Part shown: one piece after another, positions 1 through 8,329 of the stretch | Position numbering within the stretch: position 1 is the stretch's first letter | Layout of the letters: every line of letters begins with the position of its first letter | Assembly (NCBI RefSeq): GCF_011058215.1 | Contig: NZ_JAALFG010000003.1 | Location: forward strand, 1 to 64,000 | Direction: 5' to 3' | Length of the DNA stretch: 64,000 nt | From: Devosia aurantiaca | GTDB lineage: Bacteria; Pseudomonadota; Alphaproteobacteria; Rhizobiales; Devosiaceae | Translations under genes and position numbers: made by a program | The notes under the pieces: model-generated | Database searches by the model: none | Told to the model about the DNA's origin: nothing | The model's input: the letters and a program-made list of their open reading frames with translations, nothing else

Positions 1-206
1 GCGTCGTGTTCCTGGGTCAACTACCCATCAACCTCAATGACCGCGCCACTCGTCATAGCCGCTGGCAGAACGTGCCAACAGCAAAAGCGTGGCTTGTGAG
101 CTCCGGAAGAACTAGACCTCTACTTCGTAGTCGATCACCTTGTTCGCCACCGCTCAGTAGCGTTGTTCCCTGTTTGCCGATCCTTGATTGTTAAGGTGGC
201 TGCCAC
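1..206 (-). pseudogene. Partial second copy of the PP-loop gene 5' end
   Basis: Starting from a GTG at 204-206 (minus), the translation follows the N-terminus of the protein encoded at 3695-4777 (VAATLTIK...). Compared with that intact copy, three single bases are missing within ~200 bp, near 120 (GGG reduced to GG), near 150 and near 75 (TTT reduced to TT), so the frame is broken. The copy runs off the window edge, so it may be a fragment, a decayed gene, or a full second gene damaged by sequencing errors. Confidence 0.6.
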
Positions 207-474
207 TCTTTTCCCCGTTCTAGCTTACATCGAGGTTGTAAATTGACGCACTACTCCATGTTTTAAGTTTATGCACCTGTACGCATCGACGCTGCGTCGC
301 TTCTCCAACGTACTCCTGCCGCTAGGCCACAGCGTCAGCGTTGGCCACGACCTGCGCCAAGCTGAAATTCCGGAACACTTCCGTCCATAAACGACGATAA
401 GGTTAGCACTAGTAGTTCGTCAGTCGCCATCATTCCATGCGGCAACGAAGCCGTCTCATCGTGCTCATGCTGTT
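1..474. repeat. Left arm of ~480-bp inverted repeat
   Basis: The reverse complement of this stretch matches 3423-3905 with long identical runs (for example around 190-260, which equals 3640-3710 inverted) broken by small substitutions and indels. It carries a copy of the promoter region and first ~70 codons of the PP-loop gene at 3695. The match stops abruptly near 474, just before the truncated glycosyltransferase. The outer end lies beyond the window, so the true length is unknown. Confidence 0.9.
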
Positions 475-506
475 TAGGTGCGAAGTTCCAGAGGTATAAG
501 GATCGT

Positions 507-1148
507 GTGGTCGTCATACCCATCGGCATCAACGAGCCCTCGCAGCAGGTGATTTCAGGTTGCCGGTGGACTAGTCTGCTCGCTAGGCGATTCTTCCTGT
601 TCGTAGGAGCCTTTCGCTATTACAAAGGCTTGAATATACTGCTAGAAGCCGCTCAGAACGCTCCATTCTCTGTAGCTATCGCTGGGGCAGGCTCAATTGA
701 AGCGGAACTGAAGGCTCAAGCCACTAAGCTCGGGTTAAGCAACGTGCACTTTCTCGGCCAAATAAGTGGCGATGAAAAAACTCTTCTGCTTAACAATTGC
801 TGCGGTGTGGTGTTTCCGTCCCACTTGCGCTCAGAAGCGTTCGGGGTATCACTTGTGGAAGGAGCAGCCCACAGCAAACCACTGATCTCAAGCGAGATTG
901 GAACCGGTACTAGCTTCGTTAACATCCATGGCGAGACGGGTCTCGTTGTTAACCCGAGCGATTCTGCAAGCTTGCGCGGAGCCATGATCAAGCTTTGGTC
1001 TGATGACCAACTTGCGGCTGTGCTCGGCAAAGGTGCCCGCCGGCGTTATGAAGCCCTCTTTACTGCGGAGCGCATGGTGGATGGATATATCGATCTTTAT
1101 CAAAAGCTCCTTGATCGCTCTCCCATAGTGGGATCATGCCCGAATTAG
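507..1148 (+). pseudogene. GT4 glycosyltransferase, N-terminal domain missing
   Basis: Only the C-terminal Rossmann half of a GT-B fold, family GT4 glycosyltransferase is present: 213 residues against the usual 350-400. It opens with the inter-domain segment (VVIPIGI), continues with FLFVGAFRYYKGLNILLEA and holds the nucleotide-sugar binding EX7E motif in SEAFGVSLVEG. The missing N-terminal acceptor domain would lie where the inverted-repeat arm now sits, so the repeat apparently replaced it. A GTG at 507 could initiate, but a half enzyme is unlikely to work. Neighbouring genes suggest a former role in surface polysaccharide assembly. Confidence 0.75.
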
Positions 1149-1550
1149 CTCGGCGTATCTGCCGCTGCGTTTGACTTGGCCGTCCGCTATTTCGATTATG
1201 TGCTCGCAGTTGCGTAATGTAGTCAATCGATGCGCAACCATAATTACAGTAACGTCATCTGAAAGTCCCTCGAGGGCGGCGATCAACGCCGCTTCTGTGT
1301 AGTTGTCGAGCGCGCTGGTTGCTTTATCAAGGATAATTACCTCGCTACGTTTGTTAAGCGCACTGGCTATGCCAATGCGCTGGCGCTGTCCGCCGGAAAG
1401 CCGCACCCGCGCAATACCACCACGTTCTGGAGCGGTCTTCTCGATGACATCAGCCTTTGGAGCCGGGTTCTGACCGCCGCTGAAATCATCAGACTCGCCA
1501 GCGGCATGGCTGGCAATTGTATCCGCTAGGATGCTGGAACATGCTGGCAT
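1134..1550 (-). pseudogene. ABC exporter ATPase remnant (C-terminal part)
   Basis: The frame encodes the ABC signature [12 protein letters not shown], a Walker B region and the H-loop (MVAHRLTTL), all typical of the ATPase domain of MsbA/PglK-like exporters. Walker A and the membrane domain are absent, and the Q-loop region is eroded. The Walker B catalytic glutamate is replaced: LDKATSALD where LDEATSALD is expected. It overlaps the end of the GT4 remnant tail to tail. I read it as the decayed end of a polysaccharide or lipid-oligosaccharide flippase gene; an intact relative lies at 50111-51871. Confidence 0.75.
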
Positions 1551-1924
1551 ACAGGGGAAACGATGGTTCTTGGATCGACTGGCAGGGCGAGCCGCGTCCG
1601 CTCAATGGCGAAGGCGCTTAGGAACTGCCGCGCAATGCCGGCTACACCTACAGCTGGCAGCGTCTGCGCGCGTTTGGGCTCTATCGGGTTGAGCAAAGCA
1701 AAATTCCGGCCGGCAAGCTGGTGACGGCGCGGTCGCTCGAAGATCAAAATGGCCGGCCGCGCGAGGTGCTGACACTCGATGATGCGCCGATCATCGTGGA
1801 GCCATATCAGGTCTATCGCTCCACCTTCATCAGCCGGATGGAGTTCGATCCAGAGGCCGGGATTGATGAGGTCGCCAAGCTGGAGGCTATGCTGAATGGG
1901 CACGGGAACGCAAAGCTGCGCTAG
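1541..1924 (+). pseudogene. Unrecognised small gene remnant, phage-protein-like
   Basis: From the ATG at 1541 the frame reads through an in-frame TAG at 1619-1621 and then stays open to 1924, giving a peptide with the run YSWQRLRAFGLYRVE followed by RSLEDQNGRPREVLTLDD. The pattern 'W...LPRNAGYTY...LGLYRV' resembles short proteins found beside phage tail genes, but I cannot name a family. The internal stop suggests decay, or a restart at GTG/ATG codons near 1721. Nothing clear follows up to 2167. Confidence 0.3.
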
Positions 1925-2167
1925 ATGTTCGACGCCGTCGAATATTCGTCGGCGATGATCCGCTCCTTGCAGTGCTGCATTGGACCGTGGCGATGGCCCT
2001 GTCGGCAGATTGCGTATTTCCCAATATGCAGAGGGCCGACAAGCTGCTGGCGCCTCGAGCGTGAGAACGCTTAACCACGATTGCACCGGTATTTAAATCT
2101 ACCACTGCTGCGGTAATTTAGACCTTTGGCCGCTGTTGTTCGTTTGGGTATAGAGCGACCTGCGTCA

Positions 2168-3301
2168 TCAACTGTGACCAGGCGACATAATCGCCTGAAT
2201 TAGAGCTCGCTCAGCCATTTGAGTAGCCATCAGGATGTTCCTCGAAATGAGTTTTGAGATATTTTGATCGCGATAAACTGAAAGTAGCTTTCGAGCCATC
2301 TTATGGGGTGACACGAGGCTAATACGCTCGGCATAGACGTAGAAGTCCCTTGCGTTAAACATTGAATAAAGCAGTTCTTTCTTCTTCTCGCTCAAAGTGT
2401 TTTCGGCGTACTCGGTGCCCAAGCCCACGCAAAACGCGGGAACACCTTCCCTCCATGCATTTATGGCGCAATGATAAGTATCGGTAACGACTAAAGCACA
2501 ATTGGTTATCTGCTCTAGCTTTTGCTGCAAATTGACCATGGGCGGCATGTCAGTCTTCTCGAGCCATCGAAGATTTACGATTTTGCTGAAGTTGCCGTCT
2601 TTTCGGATAGCGCTTACTAAGCGGTCCGTTCGAATGCGAGCTAGGTGAGAGTTAGCTATCCCTCTTCCAAAAGAGTAGCCGATCTGTGACGCATTCGCTT
2701 GAAGCCTTCCAGAGGGCTCAAGAAGAAAGGAAGCATCTACACCGAGCGTAGCGCCGCGCGCACCATACATCCGCGCAAAGGCGGCAGATACTGGATCGCG
2801 CGTTAGGACCAACCGAGCTTGGCTGTAGAGTCTTTCGACTGCGGATCTATACCGATGGTCCCAATCGTCACAGGGGCCATTGATGTAAAGAGAACCACCG
2901 AAACAAATTGTTCTGTCTAAAACAGTACTAGGCTGACCTTCCATCATTAGACACTTATAGATTGTGTTCTCTATCTCATCAGTTTGGCGCCCAGGGTATT
3001 TTTGCTTAACGCTGAGCGTCACGTCAGTGTGGAAGTGTCTAGAGTGCAAGAAGTCGCCCCAAATAAGAACCACGTCGTATTCGTGATATGATACGCGGAC
3101 ATTGAGTTCGCGATACGTTCTTGTCGAAAAAGTGCTTTGCTCGGGCGCCTCTAAGGTTTCGCCTCCGATCATGCTGAAGTAAGTCACATCCGCGTCGATG
3201 CCATTGCGGGCCAACATCTGCGGTAGTGCTGCATCAACGCTCAGCATTCCAGGATTCGATTTTGGCAGCGCACAGAGGGCCGCAATCTTTATTCTGCGCA
3301 A
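2168..3301 (-). CDS. Polysaccharide pyruvyl transferase family protein
   Basis: The 377-residue product carries features of the polysaccharide pyruvyl transferase superfamily: a central segment LVLTRDPVSAAFARMYGA followed by a GVDASFLL strand, and a C-terminal VVTDTYHCAINAWREGVPAFCVG block, where these enzymes bind the sugar donor or acceptor. Family members put ketal-linked pyruvate on surface glycans; several divergent members act in other transfers, so the exact reaction is open. The start is a TTG at 3301 with GGAGC about 8 nt upstream. It stands between glycosyltransferase remnants and the PP-loop gene, both inside the inverted-repeat structure, and its base composition is lower in GC than the flanking chromosome. 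Confidence 0.7.
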   Translation of the reverse strand: MRRIKIAALCALPKSNPGMLSVDAALPQMLARNGIDADVTYFSMIGGETLEAPEQSTFSTRTYRELNVRVSYHEYDVVLIWGDFLHSRHFHTDVTLSVKQKYPGRQTDEIENTIYKCLMMEGQPSTVLDRTICFGGSLYINGPCDDWDHRYRSAVERLYSQARLVLTRDPVSAAFARMYGARGATLGVDASFLLEPSGRLQANASQIGYSFGRGIANSHLARIRTDRLVSAIRKDGNFSKIVNLRWLEKTDMPPMVNLQQKLEQITNCALVVTDTYHCAINAWREGVPAFCVGLGTEYAENTLSEKKKELLYSMFNARDFYVYAERISLVSPHKMARKLLSVYRDQNISKLISRNILMATQMAERALIQAIMSPGHS

Positions 3302-3422
3302 ATGTTAAGCTCCACATCGGTTGGTTGGCCGCATATTAGTGGTCGAGTAGCCCGACTCAAGCCTAAGCGCCGTTAACTCGCAGCGTACTAGACTGCACCG
3401 TCGAGGTTCAGCAACTAGGAGC

Positions 3423-3905
3423 ACCTAATGAGCACGATGGACCTTGCGCTCATGATGGGCGACGGCTTGAACTACTAGTGCTAACCTTATCGTCGTTTTA
3501 TGGACGAGTGTTCCGGAATTTCAGCTTAGCGCAGGTCGTGGCCAACACTGACCCTTTCGCTGGCCTAGCGGCAGGAGTACGTTGGAAGAAAACGGCTGCA
3601 GCGGAAATCGATGGCGTACGGAGTGCATAAACTTAAAAAACATGGAGTAGTGCGTCAATTTACAACCTCGATGTAAGCTAGAACGGGGAAAAGAGTGGCA
3701 GCCACCTTAACAATCAAGGTTCAGCAGAACGGGAACAACGCTACTGTGACGGTGGCGAACAAGGTGATCGACTACGAAGTAGAGGGTCTAGTTCTTCCGG
3801 AGCTCACAAACCACGCTTTTGCTGTTTGGCACGTTCTGCCAGCGGCTATGACGAGTGGCGCGGTCATTGAGGTTGATGGGCCAGTTGACCCAGGAACACG
3901 ACGCG
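3423..3905. repeat. Right arm of ~480-bp inverted repeat
   Basis: This arm is the inverted counterpart of 1-474. It covers the noncoding leader (3423-3694) and the first ~70 codons of the PP-loop gene. Conservation is as high in the leader as in the coding part, so the duplicated unit was a DNA block and not just a gene. The two arms bracket ~2.95 kb with the truncated GT4, ABC remnant and pyruvyltransferase-like gene. Confidence 0.9.
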
Positions 3906-4777
3906 CAGCTCAAAAGTTTTCCGAGACTTGGGAGCTATGGAGACCCGGGCAGTTTAAGCGCGTGCAGGTAGAAGCTCAGCGCAACGCACCCCCTGCGTCG
4001 CCAGGCCGGCGCAGGGACTTGGCAATGTATTCGGGAGGTCTCGATTCTTCTCACATGCTGCTTCGCCTGGGACGCCGTCCACAAAGAGCGTGCGCGCTAA
4101 CGGTTCAGGGTTTGGACTACGGGGTGGATGCGGGCAAATCGTTCAACTCGCTTAAAAAGAAGATTGAGCCGTTCCTCGAGCACCTTAACTATGACCAAGT
4201 CGTAGTGAGAACGAATGCTACCGCCATAACTGCCAGCGGCAGACACTCCTATGCGCTTCGTCTCATGGGCGCAGCGTCTATTCTCTCGGGCGTTTTTGAA
4301 GAGGGGCACTTCGCGGCAGATTGCACGCATGCGCAGGATATGTTGACGTTTCCTTTTGGCCTAAATCATATCACGAACAAGTATTTTGAGACAGACGATA
4401 TCGTTCTCCGGCCGTTAGAAGAAGACGTTACCCGGAGCGAGAAGGTGGCATTGGTCGCGACAGAGCCAATCGCACTGAACGCGATCTCCTTTTGTCCCGA
4501 CCGCAGCGTCGCACCTTACAATTGTGGGCAATGCGAAAAGTGTGTGCGTACTAAGATGATGTTCATGGTGGAAACCGGGGCGATACCACCGATTTTTGTC
4601 GACACCAGCTTCAATGCACACACCCTTGATACACTTAAGCTGGATGACTCCAAAGTGGCGCTCTTTTTGTTGAGGCATATCAGCGGGCGCGCGCTGCGGG
4701 TGTTCTGGACAGGGTGCCTGGACTCGAAGCGAGATTTGCTCGTCAATTTACCCCAAGACCAAAAAAGAAAAGATTGA
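3695..4777 (+). CDS. PP-loop (QueC-like) ATP pyrophosphatase family protein
   Basis: The 360-residue protein has an SGGLDSS PP-loop (residues ~113-119), the ATP-binding motif of the adenine nucleotide alpha-hydrolase fold, and a C-terminal CxxCxxC cluster (Cys277, Cys280, Cys283, in NCGQCEKCVRT) like the zinc site of QueC. The ~100-residue N-terminal domain is unlike QueC. True queC genes travel with queuosine genes; this one travels with a pyruvyltransferase-like gene and glycosyltransferases, so I infer an adenylation-dependent step in surface-glycan modification instead. GTG start at 3695 with GGGGA upstream. Substrate unknown. Its 5' end is duplicated at the left edge of the window. Confidence 0.7.
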   Translation: MAATLTIKVQQNGNNATVTVANKVIDYEVEGLVLPELTNHAFAVWHVLPAAMTSGAVIEVDGPVDPGTRRAAQKFSETWELWRPGQFKRVQVEAQRNAPPASPGRRRDLAMYSGGLDSSHMLLRLGRRPQRACALTVQGLDYGVDAGKSFNSLKKKIEPFLEHLNYDQVVVRTNATAITASGRHSYALRLMGAASILSGVFEEGHFAADCTHAQDMLTFPFGLNHITNKYFETDDIVLRPLEEDVTRSEKVALVATEPIALNAISFCPDRSVAPYNCGQCEKCVRTKMMFMVETGAIPPIFVDTSFNAHTLDTLKLDDSKVALFLLRHISGRALRVFWTGCLDSKRDLLVNLPQDQKRKD

Positions 4778-5034
4778 GCCGCGTGGTGCTTGATGCCCTG
4801 CCGACACCTTTGGGCAACACGGTCCGCGGTTTAGTGCGGCAATATCGGATGCGTTCTTAGTGTCCACGTTTTGCCCAGGTAGGGCCGCGGCCTCTGGTTT
4901 GTGCTGCCAGCGCTGCTCGTGATCTTCGACCTTTGAGGCGACGCTGTTCAGGTTCGGGCCAAAACACGCTTCTGTATGAAAGTAGCCGGGTAAAGCACTC
5001 TCGTTTTGCAATGATTGTCGGGAAGAGTCTCTGT

Positions 5035-5079
5035 TCTTGTCGCAGTCGATAATCTTGTCGCAGTCGATAATCTTGTCGC
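5035..5079. repeat. 18-bp tandem repeat, 2.5 copies
   Basis: The unit tcttgtcgcagtcgataa occurs exactly twice (5035-5052 and 5053-5070), followed by a 9-base partial copy. It lies in a gene-poor spacer and encodes nothing obvious. Slipped-strand duplication is enough to explain it. Confidence 0.9.
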
Positions 5080-5164
5080 GTCGCTGGGTTTCGCACTCGA
5101 TAATGCGCACCTAGGTCTGCCACTTTGAATCGCTTGAAATTCAGAGGCGGCAGAGACGGCCCGG

Positions 5165-5323
5165 ATGGTAGAGCGGTATCTCGGCTCACCGAGCGGTCGC
5201 GCGATGGACCATGCCATGCTGCTGATCGGCTTCTCATTTGTGCTTGGAATCTTGGCGAGCATCGATATCGTTGCGAGAGCAACAGCAGTGATGCGAGCGA
5301 CCGCACTGCAGCCAAAGTATTAA
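5165..5323 (+). CDS. Possible small membrane protein (52 aa)
   Basis: ATG at 5165 opens a 52-codon frame whose residues ~18-37 (MLLIGFSFVLGILASIDIVA) form a plausible transmembrane helix, preceded by a polar stretch and followed by a basic tail. No strong Shine-Dalgarno sequence is visible and I know no relative. It may be a chance frame in the eroded spacer or the end of a decayed gene. Confidence 0.25.
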   Translation: MVERYLGSPSGRAMDHAMLLIGFSFVLGILASIDIVARATAVMRATALQPKY

Positions 5324-5551
5324 TTTCAGATGGACCGCGTGGTCTTAAAGTTCGTGAGCGCAAAGTTTCCGGGCGGCCTACTAAAGATCGGCGTCAGCGA
5401 CGCGACCGACCAGGCACTTATTGCTGATGATTGAGCCGAGATGGCGGTCATTGGCCGCTAACGACTAAAGTTAGAAAATTCGGCCTCTATCTAAAGTATC
5501 GAGTTCAGCCGTTGCGCGATTGCTTTCATTTCTAAGTAGGCGCATGAAAGC

Positions 5552-6523
5552 GTGTCTTATGCAGGATTATCAGGCAATATGAATAACGACGACGAGGCGG
5601 CTCTGATCACGATCGCCATTACCTGCTTCAATGCACAGGACACCATTGAGCGCAGCATCCGCTCGGCTCAAGCGCTCGACTGGCCGAAACTGGAGCTTGT
5701 GGTGGTCGATGATGGATCGACAGACGGCTCATTGGCGCTCATACAGCAGATGGCGGCGTCGGACAACCGCATCCGTGTCGTGTCGCACGATGTAAATCTT
5801 GGTACCGGCGCAACGCGCACACGTCAGATCCGGGAAGCACGTGGAGAGTTTATAGCAATTCTTGACGACGACGACGTGTGCCGGCACTCCCGGCTTCGGG
5901 ACCAAGTTGCCGCCCTGCGTCGTGCCGAGCAGCAGTCGGGCCTTCCATTGATCGCTTGCTATGGGTCTCGCCATATCATTGGGAAGACCCGCAACCCACG
6001 TGGCGCTGCGATCGCGAGTGATGGAGAGGTGATGCATGGGGAAGCCGTCGCCCTTGCTATTCTTACCGGGCTTCGGCCACCTGCAGGCCGGATGGGTCGA
6101 TACGGCTTCTGCACCCTCTTTGCGCGGCGATCAACTTTCGTAGCGGTAGGCGACTTTGATCCGCTGTTGCGCCGCCACGAGGATACCGACTGGAACATTC
6201 GTCTTGCGCTTATGGGCGGCGGCTTCATCGGCACTCCAGAGATCGTACTGGACCAATATGTCACGCCCACTCCGGACAAGAACGACAAACTGGTGCATGA
6301 TTTAGGGCTTGCGTTGCGCAAGAAACACCGAGCATTCCTCCAGTCGCGCGGCATGTATCAGCTGGCGCTGGCGAGGGAGAAAATGAATTACTTCAGCATT
6401 GTCGGGCCAAAATGGCGGTCTCGCCTTGCTGTGCTCCAAGCCTTTGTTGTAGCCCCGCACGTCATTTTGCCGGAATGGCTTAACGCTAAAAAACGGCAAT
6501 TGAAAAGCCGCGCAGAAGCGTGA
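5552..6523 (+). CDS. GT2 family glycosyltransferase
   Basis: A GT-A fold family 2 transferase of ~314-323 residues: N-terminal ITIAITCFNAQDTI, the nucleotide-binding VVVDDGSTDGS, and the metal-binding acidic box ILDDDDV, then a C-terminal acceptor part with RRHEDTDWNIRLAL. It probably adds one sugar from a nucleotide donor to a lipid-linked or surface glycan at the cytoplasmic membrane face. Start: GTG at 5552 or, better matching its paralogue, ATG at 5579 (MNNDDEAALITIA). It is a close duplicate of the gene at 58032, alike even at DNA level over the whole coding length. It stands alone, with no operon partner. Confidence 0.9.
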   Translation: MSYAGLSGNMNNDDEAALITIAITCFNAQDTIERSIRSAQALDWPKLELVVVDDGSTDGSLALIQQMAASDNRIRVVSHDVNLGTGATRTRQIREARGEFIAILDDDDVCRHSRLRDQVAALRRAEQQSGLPLIACYGSRHIIGKTRNPRGAAIASDGEVMHGEAVALAILTGLRPPAGRMGRYGFCTLFARRSTFVAVGDFDPLLRRHEDTDWNIRLALMGGGFIGTPEIVLDQYVTPTPDKNDKLVHDLGLALRKKHRAFLQSRGMYQLALAREKMNYFSIVGPKWRSRLAVLQAFVVAPHVILPEWLNAKKRQLKSRAEA

Positions 6524-6594
6524 GCAACAGCGTGTTGTTCCACTTTGTTCACGGTGTAGGAGTTGGCACCTTGTGACCTGCGAGGAAGACGCCC

Positions 6595-6970
6595 GTGGCT
6601 ATGACGCACAGCCGAGATAAGATCGAGAGCCTCACGCTTGGCGACCTGGACGGCGACAATCGGTTGTTTTTGGTACGGCGCAATCTCTGGCGCCGCACTA
6701 GCTACTTTCTCGCGAGCGATCTGGCGCAGGTGTACGGCAATACCACCAAGATGCATGCGGTGTTTACGGCGTGTCGAAGTGTCGGCGCTCGGAGTTTCAA
6801 TTCGTTGGCATGCACCTGCCCAACCCTGATGACGAACGCAAGCTCAAGGTCAAGCGACCGAGGTGGTGCGTGTCCAACCGTGGCGCGAGGTCCTTTATGT
6901 CGATCCTCTGCGCCAGCCGCAAACGTCGCGGGAGTTAATTGCAAGGTCGACTGTGGGTGGTGACCTCCCG
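6595..6970 (+). pseudogene. Frameshifted hypothetical gene with Cys-rich centre
   Basis: Three frames make one plausible protein: the first runs to about 6770 (SYFLASDLAQVYGNTTKMHAVF), the second covers 6775-6865 (FQFVGMHLPNPDDERKLK), and the third covers 6865-6945 (TEVVRVQPWREVLYVDPLRQ). Two shifts are therefore needed. The product looks like a small conserved alphaproteobacterial protein of unknown function with a C..C centre. Either it is decayed or it carries the assembly errors seen elsewhere. It begins ~70 bp after the GT2 gene. Confidence 0.5.
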
Positions 6971-6993
6971 CATTTTACCGTCTGTGTCGGGAC

Positions 6994-7027
6994 GAAAAAG
7001 CCGGACCTCCTAAAAGAGGCCCGGCTT
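6994..7027 (-). terminator. Rho-independent terminator of tRNA-Pro
   Basis: Read on the minus strand, a 12-bp stem with one mismatch (6998-7009 pairing with 7016-7027, 6-nt loop) is followed by a run of five T. It lies immediately downstream of tRNA-Pro. Confidence 0.85.
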
Positions 7028-7030
7028 GAT

Positions 7031-7107
7031 TGGTCGGAGTAGAGTGATTCGAACACTCGACCCCCTGCTCCCGAAGCAGGTGCGCTACCAGGCTGCGCTA
7101 TACTCCG
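7031..7107 (-). tRNA. tRNA-Pro (CGG)
   Basis: On the minus strand a 7-bp acceptor stem (CGGAGTA/TACTCCG), D-arm with AGCCTGGTAGCGC, anticodon stem CCTGC/GCAGG with loop TTCGGGA (anticodon CGG), T-arm with GTTCGAATC and an encoded CCA at 7031-7033 form a complete cloverleaf. It reads proline CCG codons. Confidence 0.97.
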
Positions 7108-7264
7108 TCAGGACCGCGAACAACGGATCGGCCTTGCGGCCTGTCGCGATGGGCGGCTTTATAGCCGCGGTACGGCCCCTGTTCAAGCGGCTCTGACAAC
7201 CTTTTCGCCGAGTGCCTTGGTCGTGTTGCGAACGCAAACCAAACCGTGTAGGAACCGCGCCAGT

Positions 7265-7339
7265 TGGGGTGTCGCCAAGTGGTAAGGCACCGGTTTTTGG
7301 TACCGGCATTCCTAGGTTCGAATCCTAGCACCCCAGCCA
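7265..7339 (+). tRNA. tRNA-Gln (TTG)
   Basis: Acceptor stem TGGGGTG/CACCCCA, D-arm GCCAAGTGGTAAGGC, anticodon loop TTTTGGT (anticodon TTG), T-arm GGTTCGAATCC and encoded CCA at 7337-7339 give a complete 75-nt tRNA. Plus strand, divergent from tRNA-Pro. Confidence 0.97.
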
Positions 7340-7386
7340 GATTTCCCCCAGATTTGAGTTTATCGGCTTTCGGCTGGTCTGTGTGT

Positions 7387-8250
7387 TCACCCCAGCCGTT
7401 CGGCCATGAAGTCGCGCATTGACTGCGGACGGCGGCCGATCAGCCTGGCGAGCGTTGGATCGACTGGGGCGAATTCGCCCGCTCTGGCTGCACGATAATA
7501 GCCCATCATGATCGCTGTGCGTTCGGCCGAGGCACCCGATGCCTCTGCGGACTTTAGCATCTCGTCATCATCGAGTTCTTGGCGCTCTAGGGGCTTGCCG
7601 AGGATGGTTTGAGCGATCTGCGCAAGATCTGCGACATCGAGCGCCTCTGCGCCGGTAAGGGGCGGGGTCGGGCCGTCGAAGAGTTCTGTGCCGGCCAGAA
7701 GCCTTGCGTCTGCGGCGGCGAGATCGTCATGTGTGGTCCAGGACACTTTGCCATCCACAGGGGCAGCGAGGACCCCAGTGGCGAAGCCGCGGGCATTCAT
7801 GGCGAGTGCGCTGTCGGCGTAAAAGCCATGGCGGAGCGCCGTCCATGGGAGACCGGATTGGGCCAGCATCTCTTCGGTGGCGGCGTGGGTATGGGCCGGC
7901 GGGAAATGCGAACTTGCGGAACTGGCGATCTGGCTTGTGTAGAAAATGCGCTCGACGCCCAGTTCCTTCGCCACGGCGATTGCCCTGGCATGTTGCGCCA
8001 ATGGGTCGCCGCCGCTGGCAGCTGCATTGGACGACACGAGCAGAAGCCGTTTCGCCCCGTCCCAGGCACGACGCAGGCTCGCAGCATCCTCATAGTCGCC
8101 CCGGCGCACGCGTATGCCGGCGCCGTCGAGATCGGTTGCCTTGGCAGGGTCACGAACGCTGACGCCAATCTGCTCGGCCGGGACGAGCCGCAGGAGGTTT
8201 TGCACGATCTTGCGCCCGAGTTGGCCCGTCGCACCACTGATGATGAACAT
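7387..8250 (-). CDS. NmrA/QOR2-like NAD(P)-binding oxidoreductase
   Basis: A 287-residue atypical short-chain dehydrogenase: N-terminal MFIISGATGQLGRKIV carries the GxxGxxG dinucleotide site, followed by VRDPAKA typical of NADPH-binding NmrA-like proteins and NAD(P)H:quinone oxidoreductase type 2. It likely acts as a cytosolic quinone or carbonyl reductase, or as a redox sensor. ATG at 8250 has AAGGAGA seven bases upstream; longer upstream extensions of the frame lack any homology. It is transcribed divergently from the LysR gene at 8330 across 79 bp, the classic arrangement for a LysR target. Confidence 0.85.
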   Translation of the reverse strand: MFIISGATGQLGRKIVQNLLRLVPAEQIGVSVRDPAKATDLDGAGIRVRRGDYEDAASLRRAWDGAKRLLLVSSNAAASGGDPLAQHARAIAVAKELGVERIFYTSQIASSASSHFPPAHTHAATEEMLAQSGLPWTALRHGFYADSALAMNARGFATGVLAAPVDGKVSWTTHDDLAAADARLLAGTELFDGPTPPLTGAEALDVADLAQIAQTILGKPLERQELDDDEMLKSAEASGASAERTAIMMGYYRAARAGEFAPVDPTLARLIGRRPQSMRDFMAERLG

Positions 8251-8329
8251 GTCTGTCTCCTTGTTGGAGATAACCTTACTGTTCTTGGATGCGTTGATAA
8301 TTCCACTGCCCGAGAATAGGCTGTTCTCC

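Larger units (their letters stand above)
4778..5551. other. Gene-poor spacer
   Basis: This 770-bp stretch has no gene with recognisable homology. Several overlapping open frames occur on both strands, but none has convincing protein character except a possible 52-residue frame at 5165-5323. It includes the 18-bp tandem repeat at 5035-5079. Composition and position fit eroded sequence between two glycan-related genes. Confidence 0.5.
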
